DNA from: Bacteroidota bacterium
GTDB lineage: Bacteria; Bacteroidota; Ignavibacteria; UBA10030; UBA8401
Length of the DNA stretch: 5,736 nucleotides
Direction of reading: 5' to 3'
Assembly (NCBI GenBank): GCA_003456055.1
Contig: DMPG01000364.1
Span: 1 to 5,736, forward strand
Shown: in pieces, positions 1 to 5,736 of the stretch
How the letters are laid out: each line of letters begins with the position of its first letter
Position numbering within the stretch: the stretch's first letter is position 1
Made by a program: the position numbers and the translations under genes
The notes under the pieces: generated by a model
Told to the model about the DNA's origin: nothing
The model's database searches: none
What the model saw: only the letters and a program-made list of their open reading frames with translations

Positions 1-456
1 GGGATCGGGCGAAGGTTTTGTTTTGATATCATCATCCGCGGTTAGGATAATTGGAAAGTATTTTGTCAGTCCGACAACATCCAATTGTGCGAGAACATTA
101 TCCCGCGAACCCCCCGATGCAACCGACATCGGCAGAATTCCGTTATATTGAACAACGATATCAACCACCGGTTGGATTACTTTCGTTTCATTATAGAACC
201 TCTTAAAGTATTCCTGTTTCACATCGCTGACACGGTTTGCTTCGAGTAGTACACCGAATTCCCGAATATACATCTCCACGATATCGGTTGATGATTTCCC
301 TTTTTGAGAGAAGATAAAATCATATTTCCACGGCGCACCAAAATGCGTTATTGCATATTCCCACGCTTTCATGTGCATTGGCATCGAATCAACCAATGTT
401 CCGTCGCAGTCAAAGATCAATCCTTTAATATGTTTTGGTACAACTAGCTTTTGCAT
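1..456 (-). CDS. HAD-family sugar-phosphate phosphatase/mutase (YqaB/beta-PGM-like), C-terminus cut off
   Basis: Only the first 152 codons are present; the frame runs off the left edge. The reading frame shows HAD motif I as DCDGTLVDS (nucleophile Asp16, acid/base Asp18), motif II as SVASGGS (Ser114) and the motif III lysine in KTKPSPD (Lys147). The four-helix C1 cap lies between, at roughly residues 25-95. This is the layout of the beta-phosphoglucomutase/YqaB/CbbY group, cytoplasmic enzymes that dephosphorylate or isomerise small sugar phosphates. Family members are about 190-230 residues, so roughly a quarter to a third is missing, including the motif IV acidic residues. The ATG at 456-454 is preceded by GGAG (465-462) five bases upstream, which supports this start. 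The exact substrate cannot be told from the sequence. YqaB-like fructose-1-phosphatase is a plausible guess because the fragment resembles YqaB along its length; true beta-phosphoglucomutase and phosphoglycolate phosphatase are alternatives. Confidence 0.9.
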   Translation of the reverse strand, partial: MQKLVVPKHIKGLIFDCDGTLVDSMPMHMKAWEYAITHFGAPWKYDFIFSQKGKSSTDIVEMYIREFGVLLEANRVSDVKQEYFKRFYNETKVIQPVVDIVVQYNGILPMSVASGGSRDNVLAQLDVVGLTKYFPIILTADDDIKTKPSPDP

Positions 457-461
457 TGTTT

Positions 462-465
462 CTCC
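462..465 (-). promoter_or_regulatory. Shine-Dalgarno of the HAD gene
   Basis: GGAG on the minus strand, five bases before the ATG at 456. It fixes the start: an ATG slightly further upstream is out of frame. Confidence 0.75.
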
Positions 466-526
466 AATGGTACATAAAAAATCCGAAGAAAGAGTTCCTG
501 CACTTTCTGCGGATTCAAATTCTATT

Positions 527-534
527 CAAATATA
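527..534 (-). promoter_or_regulatory. Promoter-like box TATATTTG upstream of the HAD gene
   Basis: The minus strand reads TATATTTG about 70 bases before the HAD start, in the gap after the transporter gene. It fits the TAnnTTTG -7 consensus known for Bacteroidota housekeeping promoters. No convincing TTTG -33 box is visible at the usual 19-21 base spacing, so only half of the promoter signature is supported. If real, the HAD gene has its own transcript rather than relying on read-through from the transporter. Confidence 0.35.
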
Positions 535-545
535 CGACATTTTTG

Positions 546-585
546 AAAAAGATGGTTGTTGAATAATTTTTTGTATTGCCATCTT
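546..585 (-). terminator. Weak possible terminator after the EamA transporter
   Basis: On the minus strand AAGATGG (585-579) can pair with CCATCTT (555-549), giving a 7-bp stem with a long 23-base loop. A short T run follows directly (TTTTT at 550-546, partly in the stem). The stem overlaps the TAA stop at 586-584. The long loop and short stem make this a weak candidate. Confidence 0.35.
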
Positions 586-1444
586 ATTTTCTTTGCGTCA
601 ATAACACTCCTGCAATCGTAATCACTCCCCCGACAACAAATGTTGCTGTTATCGGTTGTTGCAGAAATATCACCGCCATAATCGTCGTAAAGATTGGTTG
701 TGCATTGGCAAAGACTGCAACTTTGGTCGTATCAAGTTTACCGAGAGCATAGAACCAGAGCATATACGCAACAATGGATGTTCCCAAACTTAGATATAAA
801 ATACTCATCCAATTACCAAATGTAATTACCGGTAATCCGTGCCAGGCAAATTCAATAAGTCCTACCGGAAGGAACATCGCCGCCCCGCCAATCATCGAAA
901 GCGCGGTAATGTGAAACGAGCCGTATTTGATCACTAATTTCTTCCCTTGTATTGCAAATAACGCCCACGCCACTACGGCAAGAAAGATCATCACATTGCC
1001 ATAGAAATAATCCGAATCAAAATCGATTCCGCGCTCGAACATTACTATCGCCACACCGATGAACGCAACAAACACGCCGAGAATCTTCTTCCTTGTCAAC
1101 GGTTCTGAAAGGAGAAAATATGACAGGATCAGAATCAATGCGGGAGTGGTTGCATAAAGCAGTGCGCCGTTCGATGCAAGAGTAAATTTAATTCCATAAA
1201 GATAGAGGAACTGATTGATTGGAACGGCCAGGAATGACAGCCAGAGCAATTGTTTCATATCTTTCTTTTCGACTTTGATCCGTTTTTCTCTCGCAAAAAA
1301 CATCACCAACAACGCAGCAAGCGACACACAGTTCCTCAGGAAGGTTAAGACAACTGGATTCACCTCTTGCGTCACAGTTTTGGCAACAAGGTGTGTCCCT
1401 CCTGCGATCATTTGTTGGATGATGATGATAATGTAAATATTCAT
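584..1444 (-). CDS. EamA/DMT-superfamily membrane transporter
   Basis: A 286-residue, very hydrophobic inner-membrane protein with two EamA repeats, roughly residues 3-136 and 148-283. About ten transmembrane helices can be drawn. Family hallmarks are visible: the charged loop around residues 52-65, the SEPLT turn at 113-117 and its counterpart QQPIT near the end, each followed by a glycine-rich helix (GVFVAFIGVAIV; GGVITIAGVLL). Its length is usual for RhaT/YdcZ-type drug/metabolite exporters, which move amino acids, nucleosides or other metabolites; the substrate cannot be inferred. The start is uncertain: the ATG at 1444 has no Shine-Dalgarno and lies eight bases from a strong palindrome. 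An internal Met12 would remove most of helix 1, so 1444 is preferred. An in-frame TAA in the centre of the palindrome rules out a longer protein. It is divergent from polA, and the HAD gene follows 127 bases downstream on the same strand. Confidence 0.9.
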   Translation of the reverse strand: MNIYIIIIIQQMIAGGTHLVAKTVTQEVNPVVLTFLRNCVSLAALLVMFFAREKRIKVEKKDMKQLLWLSFLAVPINQFLYLYGIKFTLASNGALLYATTPALILILSYFLLSEPLTRKKILGVFVAFIGVAIVMFERGIDFDSDYFYGNVMIFLAVVAWALFAIQGKKLVIKYGSFHITALSMIGGAAMFLPVGLIEFAWHGLPVITFGNWMSILYLSLGTSIVAYMLWFYALGKLDTTKVAVFANAQPIFTTIMAVIFLQQPITATFVVGGVITIAGVLLTQRK

Positions 1445-1451
1445 ATTATTG

Positions 1452-1483
1452 TTGGTAGGTCGGCGTTAACGCCGACCTACCAA
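1452..1483. repeat. Perfect 32-bp GC-rich palindrome in the divergent eamA/polA gap
   Basis: The half-site TTGGTAGGTCGGCGTT is followed by its exact reverse complement, with no spacer and the centre between 1467 and 1468. The first mismatch is at 1451/1484. The arms are far richer in GC than the surrounding AT-rich gap. It sits 8-39 bases before the transporter ATG and about 80 bases before the polA ATG. Because the genes diverge, a terminator role for either is unlikely. The T run at 1490-1496 is seven bases away, too far for a classic terminator. It could be a dispersed REP-like or miniature palindromic element, or an operator for a dimeric regulator. Copy number elsewhere in the genome would decide. 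Confidence 0.85.
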
Positions 1484-1540
1484 TTGAAGTTTTTTTCGTT
1501 CAACAACTTTTGGTATATTCATTCACACAGAAATTCTTCA

Positions 1541-1552
1541 TAATATACTTTA
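1541..1552. promoter_or_regulatory. AT-rich -10-like region shared by the divergent genes (tentative)
   Basis: The plus strand contains TATACT at 1544-1549, 17 bases before the polA ATG; the minus strand of the same stretch reads AGTATATTA. Either could be a -10 element. No good -35 is seen at the right spacing on the plus strand (ATTCAC at 1521-1526). If used for polA, its leader would be only about 10 bases, fitting the absence of a Shine-Dalgarno. Confidence 0.25.
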
Positions 1553-1565
1553 ACTTTTCGTCACT

Positions 1566-4358
1566 ATGAAACGTAATGAGACACTCTATCTCATCGACTC
1601 GATGGGAATCGCATATCGTTCGTATTTTGCGTTCGCACAAAATCCTCTCATTAACTCTAAGGGGGAAACGACCAGTGCGATCTATGGTTTTGTCAATTAT
1701 CTTAATAAGATACTTGACGAACAAAAACCGGATTATATCGCAGCAGTATTCGATACCGATGTGCCGACATTCCGTCATGTTGCATATAAGGATTACAAAG
1801 CAACGCGCAACAAAATGCCGGATGATCTCGCGGCCTCCCTGACATATCTGAAAGATGTTGTGAAAGCATTCAATATCCCCGTTCTGGAACTTGACGGTTA
1901 CGAAGCTGATGATGTTATGGGAACATTGGCTCGGCGTGCTGAAAATGAAAAGATCAATACATTTCTTGTAACGTCCGACAAAGATTTTATGCAGCTCGTT
2001 TCAAACAGAATCAAGATTTATCGTCCCGGAAAATTCGGCAGTGATGATGAGATTATCGGCGAAGAAGGTGTGATGACAAAATTCGGTGTTGGCCCCGATC
2101 AAGTAATTGAAATGCTCGGACTCATTGGCGATACCGCAGATAATATTCCCGGCGTTCCGGGAGTCGGTCCAAAAACTGCACTCCCTCTTGTCTTAAAATA
2201 TAAAACCATAGAAAATATTCTCGATAATATCGATTCCATTCCGCAGAAAGGTCTTCAGGAAAAACTTCGAAACAACAGAGAAATTGCACTTCTTTCAAAA
2301 CATTTGGTGACAATCGATATCAATGTTCCGATCAAAGTGGACATTCATCATCTCAAAGCAAAAGAGAAGGATATCCCCGGTCTCATTAAATTGTACGAGC
2401 ATCTCGAATTCAAAACGTTTGCGAAACGGTTGAGAGAAAAAAATGTTGTTGAAGACCTAACGGAGAAGAAAAACGAAACGGTTGAAGAAGAAACAACTAC
2501 CCTGCAGGATATCAATTCGACAAAACACAATTATATTGTCGTAAAAAAAGATGCTGAATATCTGAAATTACTCGCAGAGCTTAAAAAAGCAAAAGCATTC
2601 GTGTTCGATACCGAAACGACTTCTACCGATGCACTTCGCGCAGAATTGGTTGGAATTGCTTTTTCCATTGAAAAACAAAAAGCATATTACATTCCTGTTA
2701 TTGATGATACTGTCCAGGAAAGCGGCGAAGATCTTTTCAGCGGTAAAACTGAGCACAAACGAGAGGGATTTCCAATCGAACGAATTGTGAAGGATTTCAA
2801 ACCGATTTTGGAAAATGAAAAAATCAAAAAATACGGTCAGAATATAAAATATGACTCACTCGTTCTTTCTGCAAAAGGAATCATCGTTGCCGGAATCAGT
2901 TTTGATACGATGATTGCGGCGTATGTGCTTCGTTCCGATAAACAGCATTCGCTCGATTCTCTTGCGTCGGAATTGTTGAATTACAAAATGGTTTCGTTTG
3001 ATGAATTGACCAATGAAGGTAAAAAGGATATTCGCGATATTTCGATCGATGAAGTAGGAAATTACTCGGCAGAAGATGCCGATATTACGCTGCAGATCGT
3101 CGATATTCTTCATGACAAAATATCGGCAAATGGATTGAAAAAACTCTGTGCAGAGATCGAATTCCCGCTGATCGAAGTACTTAATGCTATGGAAATCTCC
3201 GGTGTAAAGATCGATATTCCCTTCCTTGCAACAATGTCGGGAGAGATTGGGGCAACACTTGATGAACTGATCAAAAAGATCTATAAACACGCCGACGAAA
3301 AGTTCAACATCAATTCTACTCAGCAACTGGCGAAAATCCTTTTCGAAAAATTAAAACTCAGATCGGTTAAAAAAACAAAAACTGGATTTTCAACCGATGT
3401 TGCCGTTTTGGAAGCGTTACGAAAAGAACATCCGATTGTTGAACATTTACTTGAATACAGGCAACTACAGAAACTAAAATCAACGTATGTGGATGCATTG
3501 CCGAAGCTGATCAACCCTCTTACAGGAAAAGTTCATACTTCGTTCAATCAAACTGTCGCTGCCACCGGAAGACTTTCAAGCAGCGATCCAAACCTTCAAA
3601 ACATTCCTATCCGGACTGAACTGGGAAGAAAAATGCGTAAAGCATTTATTCCCTCAGACAAGAATTCATTGATACTTTCTGCAGATTATTCTCAAATCGA
3701 ATTGAGAATTATGGCGCATATTTCCGGCGATCAGGGATTGCTAGAGGCATTCAATAATCACGAAGATATCCATTCTTCAACAGCCGCGAAAGTTTTTGGT
3801 GTCAGTCAAAAGGATATCACACGCGATATGCGCCGTAAAGCAAAAGAGGTGAATTTCGGGATTATGTACGGCATCGGTCCGTTCGGACTCGCTTCCCGTT
3901 TGGACATTTCACAATCCGAAGCAAAAGAGATCATTCAAAAATATTTCGAACGTTTTCCGAAAGTGAATCAATACATTTCCGAAACCATTGCAGCAGCGCA
4001 CACCAACGGGTATGTAGAAACATTGAATGGACGGCGAAGATATTTAACCGATATCAATAATAAGAACCAAAACATCCGCGGCAATGCCGAGCGGCAGGCG
4101 ATCAATATGCCGATTCAGGGAACCGCTGCCGATATGATAAAACTTGCGATGATTGGAGTTCACCGAGAACTTGCATCAAAAAAACTCAAAAGCAAGATGA
4201 TCCTTCAGGTACACGATGAACTGGTGTTTGATGTACTAAAAACTGAAGAAGCAAAAATGAAGAAATTAGTTGAAGAGCAAATGCGAACAGCGATGAAACT
4301 GAATGTTCCAATAGAAGTTGAGATCGGCGTTGGGAAAGATTGGCTTGAAGCTCATTAA
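1566..4358 (+). CDS. polA: DNA polymerase I, with 5' nuclease, proofreading exonuclease and polymerase domains
   Basis: At 930 residues it is full length for the family and acts in Okazaki-fragment maturation and repair synthesis. The 5' nuclease domain (about 1-290) keeps its metal ligands: Asp11, Asp63, EADD at 113-116, TSDKD at 136-140 and GDTADN at 188-193, followed by the helix-hairpin-helix GVPGVGPKTA. An acidic, threonine-rich linker (about 295-320) leads to the 3'-5' exonuclease. There the DTE (Asp348, Glu350), Asp430 and YSAED (Tyr500, Asp504) residues are all present, so proofreading is expected. The polymerase domain (about 515-930) has TGRLSSSDPNLQNIP, motif A DYSQIE (Asp707, Glu712), motif B with Arg756, Lys760, Phe764 and Tyr768, and motif C VHDE (His883, Asp884). 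Phe764 matches E. coli Phe762, which disfavours dideoxynucleotides. An insertion of about 24 residues (379-402) lies in the exonuclease domain. No Shine-Dalgarno precedes the ATG, but the N-terminus aligns with the family start. Confidence 0.98.
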   Translation: MKRNETLYLIDSMGIAYRSYFAFAQNPLINSKGETTSAIYGFVNYLNKILDEQKPDYIAAVFDTDVPTFRHVAYKDYKATRNKMPDDLAASLTYLKDVVKAFNIPVLELDGYEADDVMGTLARRAENEKINTFLVTSDKDFMQLVSNRIKIYRPGKFGSDDEIIGEEGVMTKFGVGPDQVIEMLGLIGDTADNIPGVPGVGPKTALPLVLKYKTIENILDNIDSIPQKGLQEKLRNNREIALLSKHLVTIDINVPIKVDIHHLKAKEKDIPGLIKLYEHLEFKTFAKRLREKNVVEDLTEKKNETVEEETTTLQDINSTKHNYIVVKKDAEYLKLLAELKKAKAFVFDTETTSTDALRAELVGIAFSIEKQKAYYIPVIDDTVQESGEDLFSGKTEHKREGFPIERIVKDFKPILENEKIKKYGQNIKYDSLVLSAKGIIVAGISFDTMIAAYVLRSDKQHSLDSLASELLNYKMVSFDELTNEGKKDIRDISIDEVGNYSAEDADITLQIVDILHDKISANGLKKLCAEIEFPLIEVLNAMEISGVKIDIPFLATMSGEIGATLDELIKKIYKHADEKFNINSTQQLAKILFEKLKLRSVKKTKTGFSTDVAVLEALRKEHPIVEHLLEYRQLQKLKSTYVDALPKLINPLTGKVHTSFNQTVAATGRLSSSDPNLQNIPIRTELGRKMRKAFIPSDKNSLILSADYSQIELRIMAHISGDQGLLEAFNNHEDIHSSTAAKVFGVSQKDITRDMRRKAKEVNFGIMYGIGPFGLASRLDISQSEAKEIIQKYFERFPKVNQYISETIAAAHTNGYVETLNGRRRYLTDINNKNQNIRGNAERQAINMPIQGTAADMIKLAMIGVHRELASKKLKSKMILQVHDELVFDVLKTEEAKMKKLVEEQMRTAMKLNVPIEVEIGVGKDWLEAH

Positions 4359-4363
4359 AAAGA

Positions 4364-4402
4364 AAACGTCAGATAGCACATTATTCCATCTGACGTTTGT
4401 TT
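4364..4402. terminator. Bidirectional intrinsic terminator between convergent genes
   Basis: AAACGTCAGAT (4364-4374) pairs perfectly with ATCTGACGTTT (4388-4398) across a 13-base loop. On the plus strand GTTTAA follows, a poor T tract, starting about 40 bases after the polA stop. On the minus strand the hairpin is followed by a strong T-rich tail (TTTTCTTTTT, complement of 4366-4357), reading out of the membrane operon whose stop is at 4421. It probably ends both transcripts, more efficiently for the minus-strand operon. Confidence 0.8.
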
Positions 4403-4420
4403 AATATTCTGAGATAAAAA

Positions 4421-4936
4421 TTAGATTTTCTTTTCTTTTCTTGAAAATAGCATCAGAATTCCGAACAAAATAATTGCAACAGGCCAATATGTACGAATCG
4501 CTTCCTTTATATCGCTGGGATATAAGAATCCGATCTCCGTCATCATAAAAGCTGTGCCCAGGCTAATGAAAATGATTGAGGGGACCAGGAGGTGAAATTC
4601 AGAAAATGTAAAGATGAACAACATTAAGAATGACAACCCGAATGCGATTAAAAATCCCGGTACGTATGTAAACGGAGTGTTTTCAACAAAACCGTATTTC
4701 CCGAGCAGTAAAACAATTCCTGAATAAAAACAAAGACTTCCAAAAAACAATGACTGCCGGACATTGGTAACGAATGATCGAATGATCATTGTGCCTCCAT
4801 ACACAATCAACCCAAACAGGATCATTGACCATCCGTCAATATGAACAATATGTAATTGACGAAGTAATAATCCAAAACCTAATACTACAAGGATTATACC
4901 GAAAACCGGAATCCGTTTTAATTGTTGTTTATCCAT
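4421..4936 (-). CDS. Six-helix membrane protein with LiaF/DUF5668-like segments
   Basis: A 171-residue hydrophobic protein. Predicted helices are at about 9-25, 36-52, 63-79, 92-110, 115-133 and 151-165; both ends are basic (KQQLKR, RKEKK), with no signal peptide and no soluble domain. The pattern of glycine-rich helix, short polar turn and Trp-Pro-led helix (TYWPVAIILFGILML at 149-163) is typical of the small membrane modules annotated DUF5668 or LiaF transmembrane region, found in envelope-stress loci. The first helix pair (IPVFGIILVVLGFGLLLRQL) has the same style. The ATG overlaps the TAA stop of the upstream PspC-domain gene by one base (TAATG), and there is no good Shine-Dalgarno of its own. 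Translation is therefore probably coupled, and the two proteins are likely made together and may form a membrane complex. Its biochemical role is unknown; the family name rests on motif recognition only. Confidence 0.8.
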   Translation of the reverse strand: MDKQQLKRIPVFGIILVVLGFGLLLRQLHIVHIDGWSMILFGLIVYGGTMIIRSFVTNVRQSLFFGSLCFYSGIVLLLGKYGFVENTPFTYVPGFLIAFGLSFLMLFIFTFSEFHLLVPSIIFISLGTAFMMTEIGFLYPSDIKEAIRTYWPVAIILFGILMLFSRKEKKI

Positions 4937-5652
4937 TATTGCACCCGTGCGTTAGCAATATTTTCATACGGTACTACCAGAGCAATGATCACATACAGCA
5001 CTAAGCCCGCTCCAAATGAAGCGAGACAAAGAACGACATAGAGCATCCGAATCAGACTTGAATCGATCCCAAAATATTGTGCTAATCCACCGCACACGCC
5101 GAACAATTTTTTATCGAACAAAGAACGTCTGAATTCACGATATGAACGTGTTTGAAATGTTGAATCTGTAGATGGTGATTCAGTTGAAGAAAAGTTGTTT
5201 TTTATTTCATTATTAAGATTCTCTGTCTGCGTTTGACGATAGTAGATAACTGCCATTCCGCCAATGATCAGCAAGACCGGAAAAATAAATTCGAATGCAC
5301 CTTCTACAAAATTGAAAAAATGAAATATATCGAGATTCGCCAGCAAGAGAATCGCACCAATCGATACTAAAGCTATACCAAACCAATTCCGCACATTTGT
5401 GTTTGATGTAGGATTGACGGAAACACTTCCTGCAGTTGCCGCGGTTGTTGATTCACCAAATACAAAAGGCTTTTTCGGAACAATAAAAATTGCTGCAATA
5501 TATAACACAATCCCTGTCCCCCCGAACAATACCATTAAGACAAATAAAATACGAAGGACAACCGGATCTACATCAAAATATTCTGAAAGCCCGCCGCAAA
5601 CACCAGCAAATACTTTATTGGTCTGTGATCGATATAATCGTTGATTGGTCAT
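4936..5652 (-). CDS. Tandem PspC-domain membrane protein with central LiaF-like module
   Basis: A 238-residue protein with two PspC domains. The first is at about 5-60 (LYRSQTNKVFAGVCGGLSEYF, then DPVVLRILFVL and a helix ending IFIVPKKP). The second is at about 177-230 (SLFDKKLFGVCGGLAQYF, then SSLIRMLYVVL and a helix ending ALVVPYE). Between them, after a Ser/Thr/Asn-rich linker, is a helix pair (about 90-106 and 120-138) resembling the DUF5668/LiaF membrane module. A second polar linker (about 139-175) precedes domain two. Single PspC domains occur in phage-shock-protein C, a membrane sensor or toxin-neutralising partner in envelope stress; two per chain is less common. The frame also allows a GTG at 5658, but AAAGGAG (5664-5658) overlaps that codon and sits five bases before the ATG at 5652, so 5652 is chosen. 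It is the first gene of a coupled pair. No PspA, PspB or regulator gene is visible. Confidence 0.88.
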   Translation of the reverse strand: MTNQRLYRSQTNKVFAGVCGGLSEYFDVDPVVLRILFVLMVLFGGTGIVLYIAAIFIVPKKPFVFGESTTAATAGSVSVNPTSNTNVRNWFGIALVSIGAILLLANLDIFHFFNFVEGAFEFIFPVLLIIGGMAVIYYRQTQTENLNNEIKNNFSSTESPSTDSTFQTRSYREFRRSLFDKKLFGVCGGLAQYFGIDSSLIRMLYVVLCLASFGAGLVLYVIIALVVPYENIANARVQ

Positions 5653-5654
5653 AT

Positions 5655-5723
5655 TCACTCCTTTAAGTTCTTTAAACTGTTACGATAGTGTGAATAATTA
5701 GTTGCGACAGCGAATGATTTCAT
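5655..5723 (-). other. Possible 22-codon leader open frame before the PspC operon
   Basis: An ATG at 5723 opens a 22-codon frame (MKSFAVATNYSHYRNSLKNL, then KE) ending in TGA at 5657-5655, two bases before the PspC-gene ATG. The Shine-Dalgarno of the PspC gene lies inside its last codons. No Shine-Dalgarno is seen before the 5723 ATG, and the upstream context is cut by the window edge. It is small, basic and resembles nothing known to me; chance is the default explanation. Confidence 0.15.
5658..5664 (-). promoter_or_regulatory. Strong Shine-Dalgarno of the PspC-domain gene
   Basis: AAAGGAG on the minus strand, five bases before the ATG at 5652. It decides between that ATG and the GTG at 5658, which it overlaps. 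Confidence 0.8.
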
Positions 5724-5736
5724 TTTCGGTTACGAT

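Noticed and set aside
371..562. Plus-strand open frame of 63 codons over the HAD start and gap
   Set aside because: It overlaps the HAD motif I region in antisense and shows no domain; the HAD frame explains this stretch.
1418..1429. Four GAT units (ATC on the coding strand) giving an isoleucine run in the transporter N-terminus
   Set aside because: Four trinucleotide units inside a hydrophobic first helix are not unusual; slippage would be in-frame and there is no sign of a phase-variable tract.
1452..1496. Palindrome plus T run read as a plus-strand intrinsic terminator
   Set aside because: The T run starts seven bases after the stem, and no plus-strand gene ends upstream; the neighbouring gene on the left is on the minus strand and starts here.
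1500..1778. Minus-strand open frame of 92 codons across the polA start region
   Set aside because: It lies antisense to the strongly supported polA N-terminus and its translation has no recognisable motif, only Cys/Arg/Ile-rich shadow sequence.
2856..3326. Minus-strand open frame of 156 codons inside polA
   Set aside because: It is antisense to the conserved exonuclease domain; the composition (rich in Phe, Ile, Arg, Cys) is typical of a complement shadow, and no family resemblance or ribosome-binding site is seen.
4777..4790. Small palindrome AATGATCATT in the six-helix membrane gene
   Set aside because: Ten bases of AT-rich palindrome within a coding region is expected by chance.
5399..5644. 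Plus-strand open frame of 81 codons opposite the first PspC domain
   Set aside because: It is the antisense shadow of the conserved PspC domain, with no motif of its own.
5698..5736. Possible C-terminal tail of an upstream minus-strand gene (IVTENEIIRCRN, then TAA)
   Set aside because: Thirteen open codons at the window edge are too few to support a gene; the same DNA also carries the possible leader frame.

Overview
The window looks like ordinary bacterial chromosome: moderately AT-rich, compact, with short intergenic gaps. No rRNA, tRNA, CRISPR array, transposase or phage gene is visible. A motif resembling the Bacteroidota promoter -7 box (TATATTTG) precedes the left-hand gene. polA lacks a Shine-Dalgarno sequence, while two other genes have clear ones. 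With the PolA sequence style, this suggests a member of the Bacteroidota/Ignavibacteria/Chlorobi assemblage. That placement is inference with low certainty.

Left part (1-1444, minus strand): the first 152 codons of a HAD-superfamily sugar-phosphate phosphatase/mutase of the YqaB/beta-phosphoglucomutase type, cut by the window edge. Upstream of it lies a complete EamA/DMT-family transporter of 286 residues. A 127-bp gap with a weak hairpin and a promoter-like box suggests the two are transcribed separately.

Centre (1445-4420): a 121-bp divergent gap contains a GC-rich, perfect 32-bp palindrome. It is followed by a full-length DNA polymerase I (930 residues, plus strand). All three activities look intact: the 5' nuclease, the 3'-5' proofreading exonuclease and the polymerase. 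polA converges on the right-hand operon, and the two are separated by a bidirectional hairpin terminator.

Right part (4421-5736, minus strand): a two-gene, translationally coupled membrane operon. The first gene encodes a protein with two PspC domains flanking a LiaF/DUF5668-like two-helix membrane module. The second encodes a six-helix membrane protein built from the same kind of module. Known relatives point to cell-envelope stress sensing or membrane protection, but no PspA, PspB or two-component gene is in view. The leader upstream of the operon holds a possible 22-codon open frame and an 8-bp direct repeat.

No clearly new system can be claimed. The most interesting items are the tandem-PspC operon and the perfect palindrome beside the transporter start.
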